NCBI GenBank assembly: GCA_003024985.2
Contig: PXIH01S0038802.1
Reading direction: 5' to 3' (one strand)
Length of the DNA: 11,122 nt
Source of the DNA: Euperipatoides rowelli
Lineage: Eukaryota > Onychophora > Udeonychophora > Euonychophora > Peripatopsidae
Each line of letters opens with the position of its first letter. Positions within the stretch are counted from its first letter, which is position 1. The position numbers were made by a program, and so were the translations under genes. Under the pieces are notes generated by a model. The model was not told the origin of the DNA and did no database searches. It saw only the letters and a list, made by a program, of their open reading frames with translations. Below, piece after piece: positions 1-7,949 of this stretch.

Positions 1-88
1 GAAAATTGATAAGGGGCATGGTTTCTACATGGTCCACTTGAGTGATTTTCTATACATTAAAGTGGTCACAGAACCCCCCTCAGCAACT

Positions 89-540
89 GGACTATTACTA
101 CTATTACTACTACAATTATTGCTAATACAATTAATACAGCTACTATTATTACTATTGCTACTACTACTACTATTACTTCTATTATTATTACTACTATTAC
201 TACTATTTCTATTACCAGTACTAATATTGCTACTACTATTACTATTACTTGCTACTACTATTACTATTACTTACTGCTAGAACTATTACTACTACTCTTA
301 ATAATTTTACTTCTCTTACTACTCTTATTCTTTCTACTACTACTACTACTACTACTACACTTACTATACTACTCTTACAACTACTAATACTATTACTACT
401 ACTAATATTCATACTACTACTACTACTATCTTACTACTAATGCTACTACTACTCCTCATTAATACTACTACTACTCATTACTATCATCATCAGCAGCTTC
501 AGTGGCAGCCTCATTGTCATCATCATCATCTTTATTAATA
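89..540. repeat. G-poor trinucleotide microsatellite (ACT/ATT/CTT)n
   Basis: About 450 bases are built almost entirely from ACT, ATT, TAC and CTT triplets with many interruptions, ending in a short CAT/ATC run near 481-530. The plus strand carries very few G residues. The open frames across it translate to long leucine runs and are an effect of the repeat, not genes. The tract lies downstream of the 3' side of the minus-strand LINE relic, so it could be an expanded simple tail of that element. That link is an inference, because about 400 bases separate the last recognised LINE motif from the tract. Confidence 0.9.
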
Positions 541-949
541 CTTCTAGTTTATTGGGCATATATGATGTTACACATACAATGGTTATTCTTAAATCAATTT
601 AAATTCTTTGCCCAATATGGATGCAGGATATATTATAGTATGTGGGAAAAAATATGATTGTTTCTTTATAATAGCAGGAATAATAGATAGTATAATATAT
701 TAATGAACAAAGTTGGTTTGGATTATTCAAAAGTCTTATGTTGATAATGGTAGAATTAAAATATTTGTTTGTTTTGCACCTATGAACCATATATTTATCA
801 GCATTCCTTGTACCCTTTCATAAGGCCAAATTTCCTTGGCAACTATTGGGGAAAATCCCTGAAGAAGATTTTTCACAAAATTGAGTGAAAAATTTATTTT
901 TTTGTTGATTCAAGGTTTTTAATTTTAGGATCTTCAATGCATTGTTATG
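541..949. other. AT-rich spacer, no gene recognised
   Basis: About 400 AT-rich bases between the microsatellite and the last recognisable LINE motif. It may be the decayed 3' untranslated part of the minus-strand LINE, since that element reads toward lower coordinates, but I see no motif that proves it. The short minus-strand open frame at 599-790 has no recognised features and is probably chance. Confidence 0.5.
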
Positions 950-1080
950 TGACAAGTATTTATAATTTGCAGAGTTGTTTTATGGATATATTTCAAGGTA
1001 TGATTTTAATCCTTTGTGATTGAAGAAGATCGTGCAGGTGCAAAGTATTTAATATTAGATCTGATATATGTGAAATATAC
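950..1080 (-). pseudogene. LINE C-terminal region relic
   Basis: The minus strand reads NIKYFAPARSSSITKD at about 1009-1056. It corresponds to the LEYA.PVW.SSLTK type of motif that follows the RT domain in CR1/Jockey-type LINEs. IHKTTLQIINTC follows at about 950-990, like the usual IQKRALRII stretch. This shows that the relic continues well past the RT core. I could not follow it below about 940. Confidence 0.65.
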
Positions 1081-2280
1081 TAATAACATAGTAAATACAT
1101 GGTTTCATTGACTTTTTTAATCATAGAAGATATACTTTTGTTCCATTTTAAGTCATCCTTGATCCAAATGTTTAGGATGTTGATATTGTTTATCTCATCA
1201 AAAATGTAATTTTCTAATTTTACTGTCTGGTGTAATTTTTTTTTTAATCATGCGACAGAATGTGTCATTTACCCGGTTAAGAAGCAAGTCTATTTCTTTG
1301 GTTTGTTGAATTAAGGTATTAGCCTTACCTAAGATTCAAGAGGATTCTCTTTACTAATACACAGGAGATAATCATATCAACAAACTTGATGCGATATGTT
1401 TCCCATGCTATGTCATTCATCATTATGACAAATATTATACCTCCGAGAACAGATCCCTGGTGCCCCATTGATACTAATAAAGGACACATTATTTCTGCAT
1501 CCACTTAATTTTACCAAATGATATATGTTTATAAAGAAGAATTTATCCATCTAATTACAGATCCCAGACATAATATATTTCAAGTTTTTGCCTTACAATG
1601 ATTGAGGTTATCATAGGCCTTATTGAAGTCTGTGAAGTTTGTACATACTGATCAGATCTTGTTTGTCTCCAGCTCATTCATCACACTATCAAGGTATATT
1701 GTCAAGTAATGTGTTGATGAGTGATTATGTATACCTCCAAACTAATATCGGGCTAATTTAGAGGTCAACATTGGTAGTATATTAATAAATGCCTTTCACA
1801 GAGTTTTCCAACTGGGGATGTGATTAAGATAGGACTCATCTGTTGAGAACCTATTGATTGAGATGTTTTTGGAGATGGGGATAAGAAATGAGCTCTTCCA
1901 TACTAGTGGGCATTCATTTAACAAATGGGATTAGTTAATAAGTAAGGTCATTGTTCAGTTAATTCAACTTAAATTATGTTCCTTAAAAATGAAGAAATAT
2001 TATCAGGAGCTGATGACATCCTAAGAATTTTTTTTTTTTTAGATTTTGATAAACAAATAAATCATCAATCAATGGTATATCTAAAATGAAGACATCATGA
2101 TTGATTAAATTACTAGTATTAGAGGTATGGGAATTGGCCAATATAAAGAAGAATTCCATTGTCTCAAAATAGGATTCAGAAGGTGGTTTCCCTGAGTAAC
2201 AGATTATAATCTTTTGGGTATTTATATTTAAAGTTTGGTTTATAGTTTTATGAAAGTGGTGGGATTTCATTGGTCAGTCA
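1080..2280 (-). pseudogene. LINE linker and reverse transcriptase relic
   Basis: The linker is partly kept as the open frame 1983-2270, which includes FFILANSHTSNTSNL. The RT block follows in order: SSAPDNIS (the GPD motif of finger 1; about 1995-2020), SPSPKTSQS and SPVGKLCERHLL (about 1776-1870), THYLTIYLDSVMNELE (about 1660-1705), and FTDFNKAYDNLNH at 1598-1636, which is motif A with its catalytic Asp. NGAP..GSVLG is split by a one-base loss at 1437-1470 (motif B), and FVDM sits at about 1373-1384, where the family has (Y/F)VDD. The second catalytic Asp is therefore lost. DLKWN at about 1141-1155 marks the region after the RT core. No frame stays open for long. Confidence 0.8.
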
Positions 2281-2599
2281 GACAACAGTCCTTTACGCCA
2301 TTTTTCTTTGCTTATTGTGGGTTTTTTTTTTAATTTCCCAATTTAATTTATGACACACAGCATTCTGTTTCTTTATAAATGCATTGTTTTCTTCTTTTTT
2401 TAATGAAATTTTTAAGTCATTAGTAATCCATTGAGGTGATTTTGTGTTAATTATCCTCCTTGATAAAGAAAAACCATCAACATATAGCCTATAAATGGCG
2501 TCTTGTAAAAATTTAGTTGTCTATTCAATATCTTTATTATTTTTAAATAGAAGACCAATTGAACAAAACGATTCCCATTTTTATAAATATATTATTTCT

Positions 2600-2900
2600 T
2601 TTTGGTTCTCAAGAATTTTACTTTATTCTTATTTATCAGAGTGACTGTTTAATGTGGTTTTAGCATAATTAGCTTGTAGTACTATTGGCTATTGAGGCCT
2701 TCATGATGCCCTTATCTAGAGTGATGTTGAGAGTAGGTAAATTAACATTTTGTTTAAATGATTTTAGATGTTTTACGAGTTGGTATCTAAATCATTAACA
2801 TCACTTATTAAGAAAATTTTTGCTTTATAATTTAAGGTAAGCAATCTATCAATTTCAGTCATCAAATATAATTCCATAATATAGGCCTATATTTATAGTG
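2600..2900 (-). pseudogene. LINE endonuclease C-terminal relic
   Basis: In APE-type endonucleases the GDFN motif carries a catalytic Asp and the later SDHN motif a catalytic Asp-His pair. Here the minus strand reads KIFLISDVNDLDT, with SDVN in place of GDFN (2794-2805). One frameshift later it reads KHLKSFKQNVNLPT followed by LDK, the usual PTR...LDK block. Bases 2629-2640 read tctgataaataa on the minus strand, a likely remnant of SDHN. The substitutions at both motifs and the frameshifts mean no active nuclease. The remaining upstream endonuclease could not be found beyond about 2900. Confidence 0.7.
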
Positions 2901-3180
2901 TATATGGCTGCCAGTCCACCATGATAAGCCATTTAAAAAAGGAAAAATCAAAAAGACAAAAGATGAGATAGAGAAACCAAACGAAAATAAATTAAATCAG
3001 TGAATGGATTTGCTGTTAAATTTGAAAAGTAAAACATACTGCAATTGATTTAGATTATTTTCTTATTTATTGTTCAGAGAGTCAAATCACTGGGACAATT
3101 AGTTCCAAACCTGCCAAATGATGGAAAAAAATAAGATGATGATCATGTTGGACACTTTTTTGGTAACAGTTAAATTCAGT
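2901..3180. other. AT-rich spacer, no gene recognised
   Basis: About 280 bases between the broken 5' edge of the minus-strand LINE and the 30-bp minisatellite. I see no open frame, motif or repeat of note. A 16-bp perfect palindrome, AATATAGGCCTATATT, lies just inside the LINE edge at 2878-2893. Confidence 0.5.
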
Positions 3181-3421
3181 GCATCATTTATCCATGTGTA
3201 TTTATAAAGGGCATCATTTAGCCATATGTATTTATAAAGGGCATCATTTAGGCATATGTTTTTATAAGGGGCATCATTTAGCCATGTTTATTAAATGAAG
3301 GGTGTCATTTAGCTGTGTCTATTTCTAAAGGACATCATTTATCTGTGTGTATTTATAAAGGCCATCATTTAGCCGTGTGAATTTATAAAGGGCATTATTT
3401 AGCCATATGTATTTATAAAGA
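3181..3421. repeat. 30-bp minisatellite, eight copies
   Basis: Eight adjacent units begin at 3181, 3211, 3241, 3271, 3302, 3332, 3362 and 3392. Each starts with a form of GCATCATTTAGCCAT and ends with a form of TATTTATAAAGG. All are 30 bp except the fourth (31 bp). Units differ by a few substitutions each, so the array is not very young. The 30-bp period keeps reading frame. One forward frame is open through the first three units and into the fourth, reading HHLAMCIYKG-like decamers, then meets TGA. I see no start codon or splice context that makes it coding. Confidence 0.95.
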
Positions 3422-3590
3422 TGAGGAGCAGCATCAGCCTTTTATTATAATAGATTATTTTTGAATTCTAAGAAAACTTTAAACCCATTGTATCTAAACA
3501 ACTAAACGTCTGATTTATAAAACGCCTATAATTTTTAAAAGCCTAGATCATTGGCGATCATAATTCCTGAGTAAATGGATCAAAATTAAA
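3422..3590. other. AT-rich spacer, no gene recognised
   Basis: Short AT-rich stretch between the minisatellite and the first tRNA-like fragment. No motif or open frame was recognised. Confidence 0.4.
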
Positions 3591-3695
3591 GTAGTAGTCC
3601 AGGACTTGGTTGTGAACAAACATCTAAGGACATAACGAGGATCAAGGTTTGATTCCCTGTTGATCCAACTTCTCAGTGGGTTTTTTTTTTTCTAA
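3588..3695 (+). mobile_element. tRNA-derived SINE fragment
   Basis: Bases 3646-3656 read GGTTTGATTCC, a close match to the RNA polymerase III B box (GGTTCRANNCC). A weaker A-box-like TAGTCCAGG lies at 3595-3603, about 50 bases upstream, which is a normal spacing. After the B box comes TCTCAGTGGG plus a T run (3671-3691). That resembles the ctctccggg-plus-T segment at the same place in the SINE at 3922-4273, so the two may share a head family. No A-tail or target duplication was found, so this is at best a truncated, old copy. Confidence 0.5.
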
Positions 3696-3818
3696 ATCCT
3701 ATTTGATTGATGAATTTTTCTGAACACAGCAAGGTTAATTTGGAACTTGAAATCAAGGAATTCGAAAAATTGCATGAAATTAGCAGACCAGAAGAGAAGA
3801 GAAAAACACTGAATCCTA

Positions 3819-3894
3819 ATTTGTAATATGTAAATACTGTTTTGTAATATGTAAATACTGATTTGTAATATGTAAATACTTATTTGTAATACTA
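3819..3894. repeat. 21-bp minisatellite, about 3.6 copies
   Basis: Units of 21 bp start at 3819, 3840 and 3861, with a partial unit at 3882-3894. Each reads (A/T)TTTGTAATATG then TAAATACT plus one variable base. Copies are almost identical, differing at the first and last base. The array sits between two tRNA-like SINE copies. Confidence 0.95.
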
Positions 3895-3911
3895 GAATTT
3901 TAAACTAACCC

Positions 3912-3921
3912 CAAATGTAAT
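3912..3921. repeat. SINE target-site duplication, left copy
   Basis: CAAATGTAAT, identical to 4274-4283, directly before the tRNA-like head of the SINE. Confidence 0.7.
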
Positions 3922-4273
3922 GTCAAGGTGCAGTGATCCAGTCAGTAGCACACAAAATTGCTCTATCTCAAGACATGTAGTCTGGGGACAGGTTTAATCC
4001 TGTGAGTTCCAAGTAGGCCTACCTCTCCGGGTTTTTTCTGGGCCCAGGCGCTAGGGGGGGGGGGTTCTGTACAAAAAAAACACATTCATCTACGAATCCC
4101 TATGTCTTAAAAATGGACTGCAGGATGGGAATGCATCTGTTAGGAACCAGTTTATAGAGCTCAATGTAGGAACCAAACTTAATAATAATATGTATATAAT
4201 TACGATTGGAAATTGTAATGCACAAACTAAATGTTTCCCCAGAAGGGAAACATATTTTTTAAAAAAAAAATCT
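3922..4273 (+). mobile_element. tRNA-derived SINE, apparently full length, with target duplication
   Basis: The element is about 350 bp. Its tRNA-like head has an A-box-like TGATCCAGTCAG (3934-3945) and a B-box-like GGTTTAATCC (3991-4000). A body with a G run follows, then an AT-rich segment (TAATAATAATATGTATATAA, 4179-4198). Next is a perfect hairpin, ATGTTTCCC/GGGAAACAT (4231-4253), then T6 and A10 (4255-4270). A perfect 10-bp direct repeat, CAAATGTAAT, flanks it at 3912-3921 and 4274-4283. The hairpin, T-run and A-tail match the arrangement in the SINE at 8772-9122. Substitutions in the promoter boxes suggest an older copy. Confidence 0.75.
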
Positions 4274-4283
4274 CAAATGTAAT
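4274..4283. repeat. SINE target-site duplication, right copy
   Basis: CAAATGTAAT, three bases after the A10 tail of the SINE at 3922-4273; identical to 3912-3921. Confidence 0.7.
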
Positions 4284-4469
4284 ATATATAGATACAAATA
4301 TTTTACTTTGTAGGAGAAATTTGTTTTAAAAAATTAAAGAAGTTTGTATGATTTTCATAGAAACAGGAAAAGCATTTTAGCTTTTGTTGTTAAATTAATC
4401 AGTTATATAATGAATGAATTAATATGGCATAAGATTGCAATAATATTGCATCATTAAAAGGATAAAAAG

Positions 4470-4985
4470 AGTTTATTTGAATCTTTTGAGGCTTTAAACA
4501 CATTAAAGTGTATTATGAATGCTATTTAATTTGTCAATTTAATTTTATTTAACCCAAAAAATGTTTGTTAATTTCATCAAATTTTCTAATTTCATTTAAA
4601 ATGTTATGGAAATCTAAGTTTCAAATCTACGTTATATAAAAAGATGCTGTTTGATGTCATTGATTTCTGTTTAACGATGTCATTGATTTCTGTTTAACGA
4701 TGTCATTGATTTCTGTTTAACGATGTCATTGATTTCTGTTTAACNCTGTTTAACGATGTCATTGATTTCTGTTTAACAATGTCAAAGATGGCTTTTTTAT
4801 TTGTTTATAAACATTAGAATAAAAGTTAGATTTTCGTAACCTTTTAAATGAAATAAGAAAATTTGATGAATTAAACTTATATTTTTTTGGCAAAATTAAA
4901 TTATAAATTGACAAAGTAAAATATTATTATAAATTTTAGTAATCATGAAAAATAAAATAAAGCTTCCAAACATCTGTTTCATTTT
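4470..4985. mobile_element. Foldback/MITE-like element with internal minisatellite
   Basis: Two long inverted arms enclose a tandem array. The best-matching segments are 4573-4621 and 4822-4870, which are reverse complements at 44 of 49 positions (for example TTCATCAAATTTTCT on the left, AGAAAATTTGATGAA on the right). Weaker inverted similarity continues to about 4525/4918 and possibly to about 4486/4973. The arms are centred near 4721, and the array (4653-4777) lies in the loop. There is no coding capacity. This fits a non-autonomous inverted-repeat transposon (MITE or foldback type). I could not define exact ends or a target duplication, so the outer limits are approximate. Confidence 0.65.
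4653..4777. repeat. 23-bp minisatellite with assembly gap base
   Basis: Four perfect 23-bp units (each GATGTCATTG + ATTTCT + GTTTAAC) start at 4653, 4676, 4699 and 4722. Then come an N at 4745, a 9-base partial unit (4746-4754) and another perfect unit (4755-4777). Degenerate versions flank both sides. The identity of the copies points to recent expansion. The N plus partial unit suggests that the true copy number is unresolved in the assembly. Confidence 0.95.
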
Positions 4986-6360
4986 TTAAATATATATGAA
5001 ATTAGTTATTTTAAAACTTTATTTGAAGTTGTTAAGTTATATATAATACAGTAGCTTAAAAAATTAGAATTAAAAAAAATGTTTTTTTTTTTTATGGAAT
5101 GACAACTATATACATTTTGGATAATTGTTGTGTTGGCAAATTTTCAACTTTATTTTGCAACACAGTTGCAAGAATGCTATGACAAATAACATTTAATTAT
5201 TATGATTTTAGAAGAAGAAAAAAATGTTACATCCAATTGCTGTCTCCCATTTTCTCAATTATCTTGTTTATTTCATGTTTATTAAGTTTAGAGTTGACAT
5301 CATTTTTTTTTTTTTTTTTTACTACATCTTGTTTTAAAGTAGGTTTATTCTAGAAACTCCCACATTGACACATAGGCTAATTGGGAGCTCCAACAAAATA
5401 ATGAACTTGAATTTAGTGTGAACCTACAAAATTGATATCATATGATATTAGGCTAATTGCTTATTTTTAAAGCATTTCCGCATATAATTCTTAGCTAATT
5501 TTAGATTTTCCTACAGGGTCAAACTATTTGTAAACTATTATGGTCAACTAATGGTAGTAAGCTACAACATATTAAAAAAAATGGTCATAAAAAGGTCAGT
5601 CATGAAGAATAACGTAAACTACATTTGATATTTAATTTTGAACTTTGAGGTACGGTTATCTCATGACTATTATTTAGATTACTAAGCTCATTTAATATAA
5701 TTATCAATATATGACTGCTCAAATAAAATATAATTATGTCCATTATAATGATAAATAGCATATAGAATGACTAGAAATATTATATATAAATGTATGCAAA
5801 CTCAAATCAAAGTAGTAATGAACATCCTCTACCAAAAGCCCTGCTCTTGTGCTTGATCAAATTTTTATCATTTATAACATCTATCACATGTACTGATTTA
5901 TATATCAAGCTTTTAAAAGTTTATTTGCAGATTTTATTTTTAGTTTTTAATTTGAATGCAATAAAATGTTATTTAGAAACTTAATATGGTCTTCAAAGTC
6001 ATTTATATAAATGTTTTGGTTATAGAATTTATCAACATAAAAATGTGTTCTCGTTTTTGTTTATAAAGATTAATTGGTTATGAGCAAGGTTTTATGCTAG
6101 CTAAGTAGAATGCAACCAGTCCATCATCTAAGATTAGCATTCCTAGATAAATACTCAATCTGTCTAATGGTTAATATTCCATCGTCTAAGGATAAAACAA
6201 ACGTTTGATTATTTTAACTCCAATACTGTCAAATCTTCTGTTCTAAATCTAATAGCTTACTTTTTTCTATATTATTATATCAAATGTTTCACCTAATGGG
6301 ATGATACTGAAAATTACTATTTCTTTCATGTTGTGGTATAAAATATATTGGAAGAACGTT
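4986..6360. other. AT-rich noncoding stretch
   Basis: About 1.4 kb of AT-rich sequence with no recognised gene or element. It holds a 12-base T run (5082-5093), a T run of about 18 (5305-5322), an imperfect hairpin TGTGTTGGCAAA/TTTGCAACACA (about 5128-5164), and a 14-bp perfect palindrome ATATCATATGATAT (5435-5448). A near-duplicate pair CCATC(A/G)TCTAAG lies at about 6121 and 6180. The 64-codon open frame at 5790-5984 has no family resemblance that I recognise and is likely chance. Confidence 0.5.
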
Positions 6361-6369
6361 CACTAACAA

Positions 6370-6377
6370 TATAAAAG
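6370..6377 (+). promoter_or_regulatory. Possible TATA element
   Basis: TATAAAAG lies 48 bases upstream of the proposed start codon at 6425. The position suits a short 5' leader, but such strings are common in DNA this rich in AT, so the support is weak. Confidence 0.2.
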
Positions 6378-6424
6378 TTATTCTCAGAATACTAACTTAC
6401 ATACAATTATTACAACAATAAAAT

Positions 6425-6509
6425 ATGTCAAGATGGAAGTTGCTAAGGTTTCTTCCAAATGTGAAGGACAATGAGTCTACTAAGTTTGCAGAAGAATTTC
6501 ACAGATATA
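6425..6509 (+). CDS. Putative first coding exon of an unidentified gene
   Basis: The ATG at 6425 opens a frame that begins MSRWKLLRFLP and runs 28 codons plus one base to a strong 5' splice site, GTAAGT, at 6510-6515. An in-frame TAA (6419-6421) lies two codons upstream, so this ATG would be the true start. The peptide is mixed and charged (PNVKDNESTKFAEEFHRY), unlike the Leu/Phe/Lys-rich noise translated from surrounding DNA. The exon ends in phase 1 with A, which matches the two leading bases (GT) of the candidate exon at 8161 to give a Ser codon. I do not recognise the protein. There is no transcript evidence, and the model rests on codon content, splice signals and phase agreement. Confidence 0.4.
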
Positions 6510-6814
6510 GTAAGTTTTCTAAATTTCTGTTTTATTGGTTTAGATAACTGGAGAAATTTTTTAGTGATAACACATTTCTGTTTATGTTATTTCATTCAAA
6601 AAATTAGTTGTAAGTAAACGATGAAATTTTAGAAGCATTATCACAGGTTGTTTTAAAGAAGATAAAAACAATTAACTTTTTACCTAGGCTAACTGCAAAT
6701 TTATTGAGATAACCTTTAAAGAAAGAACGATAAGGCATGGTGTTGGAAGGGTTTAGAATGGTTAAGGAATTAACTGTATTTCCTTTCAAATAGTTTAAAA
6801 AATGTAGAAACATT

Positions 6815-6935
6815 ATGTCAGGGATGCATTGGCTTCCGGATAGGTAAAGATAGAAGAAAAAGAAAAATTGAATTCTAAGTTTGATTTAAACATACAAATG
6901 TTGTTATATAAAAGCTTTCAAGAATAAATGAAAAT
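6815..6935 (+). pseudogene. LINE C-terminal scrap (HWLP motif)
   Basis: Bases 6827-6844 read HWLPDR. Past several stops the segment continues with ILSLI and TYK..YIKAFKN, which resembles the LHWLP..RI.FKI...TYK.LN block found near the C-terminus of many CR1/Jockey-type LINEs. It lies inside the putative intron and has the same orientation as the LINE at 8615-11122, but no RT core could be recognised upstream. It is short and damaged, so the call is tentative. Confidence 0.45.
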
Positions 6936-7693
6936 CAAATAAATGAATTCCCAAACTTTATTAGGATAAATGGTTTTACAGGTTTGGTAGTAATGAATGT
7001 CAAAGATTGAATTTGCTTGAAATGCAGTGTTGTTGAGCACTATAGAGCTTAAGGTCTGTTGAAAATTTGTAAAAGTTGTAAAATGATGATTGATCCAATT
7101 AAACATGTTTGTGTTAAAGGAAAGAGATTAAATGAAATTACTGAATGAGAAAGTATTTTAATACATTATTGTAGTAATAATCACAAGCTAAGATAGAATA
7201 TTATCTGAACAGAAAATATTATTAAAAACATATTTAGCGTGCATTAAACAGTTTTTCAAAGCTATACGTAGCATGAAGATATATTCCAGCTTACACATGC
7301 TCAAGTCTTTTTTTTAACTTTTTTTACTATTATTTGAGATATTTAATTAACAAATAATAGTTTAAAAAGTGTTTTAAACAAAATTTCACATGGACAACCA
7401 TCTGTTAATCGAGGACTATTTCTCTCTTCGTTATTTAAGAGAAGAAATCCTCAAAACTTTATTAACAAACTTTTGCATTTAAAAAAAAACCCGTTTTTGA
7501 CTAAATCTCTCTCTTTGTAAACAATTTTCCATAGTTTTATTAAGTATGAAACATTAAATATAAATAGTCTTCCTGTAATATCTTGTAATTTATTATAAAC
7601 TTATATTTATTTGCTATAAATTTAATATAAACTAAATTTTTTAAGTCGAAAAGCACTTCCATATTTTTTATTGCTTAAACAATAATCTAATGT
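6936..7693. other. AT-rich noncoding stretch
   Basis: No gene was recognised. It contains a perfect 10-bp inverted repeat CTATTATTTG/CAAATAATAG (7327-7336 and 7351-7360) inside a longer imperfect one. An imperfect hairpin at about 7411-7452 has arms GAGGA..ATTTCT and AGAAAT-CCTC. The minus-strand open frame 6918-7106 looks like chance in AT-rich DNA. Confidence 0.4.
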
Positions 7694-7822
7694 AGGTGTT
7701 GGGAAATACGCTGTGCAATGAGCAGTTGCTTTCCTTGTGTAGATCTGTGGTAATTACATAAACGCCGAGTGACCACAACATACACTCTCAGACATGATAT
7801 TGTTCCAAGATGTTTCAGATCC

Positions 7823-7847
7823 GGTTACCTGGCAATACCAGGTGACC
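7823..7847. repeat. 10-bp hairpin
   Basis: GGTTACCTGG pairs with CCAGGTGACC across a 5-base loop (CAATA), with one mismatch as DNA that becomes a G-U pair as RNA. It lies about 40 bases before the 18-bp inverted repeat. Confidence 0.75.
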
Positions 7848-7889
7848 AAAGACATGATAACATTGCAGCAATTTGTTTACTAACAGGGC

Positions 7890-7949
7890 CACACAATGAT
7901 TTATCTGTCAAAACTCGTCAGACCAGAATATCAGATAAATCATTGTGTG
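7890..7949. repeat. Perfect 18-bp inverted repeat
   Basis: CACACAATGATTTATCTG at 7890-7907 is the exact reverse complement of 7932-7949, with a 24-base spacer. A match of this length at this spacing is very unlikely by chance and would form a stable hairpin in single-stranded DNA or RNA. Confidence 0.9.

Larger units (their letters stand above)
950..2900 (-). mobile_element. Decayed non-LTR retrotransposon (LINE, CR1/Jockey-like), 5'-truncated
   Basis: Reading the minus strand from 2900 down to 950, the order of an APE-type LINE polyprotein can be followed through many frameshifts and stops. It comprises the C-terminal half of an endonuclease, a basic linker, a reverse transcriptase and a C-terminal region. 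The 5' half of the endonuclease is missing, as expected for a 5'-truncated insertion. I found no target-site duplication. The protein motifs differ from those of the plus-strand LINE at the right of the window (PTLNIT..LDK here, PTRKDNILDK there), so this is a related but separate family. Clade assignment is by motif style only. Confidence 0.8.

Noticed and set aside
29-440. Open frames translating to poly-leucine proteins
   Set aside because: They are produced by the ACT/ATT triplet tract, which has few stops in some frames. The composition is that of the repeat and there is no other coding sign.
470-560. Minus-strand stretch reading an acidic Asp/Ala/Glu-rich peptide near 485-545
   Set aside because: It lies at the edge of the microsatellite, is under 30 codons, ends in TAG within the repeat and has no clear splice signals. 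A GAT/GCT simple repeat explains it.
4210-4220. Earlier guess of a TGTAATG target duplication ending the SINE near 4209
   Set aside because: A perfect 10-bp duplication (CAAATGTAAT) just after a T6-A10 tail at 4255-4270 gives a better and longer boundary.
5790-5984. 64-codon plus-strand open frame
   Set aside because: Leu/Ile/Phe/Lys-rich translation typical of AT-rich noncoding DNA. No recognised motif and no splice or promoter context.
6604-7106. Two minus-strand open frames (6604-6813 and 6918-7106)
   Set aside because: Both are short, overlap a plus-strand LINE scrap or AT-rich DNA, and show no family resemblance.
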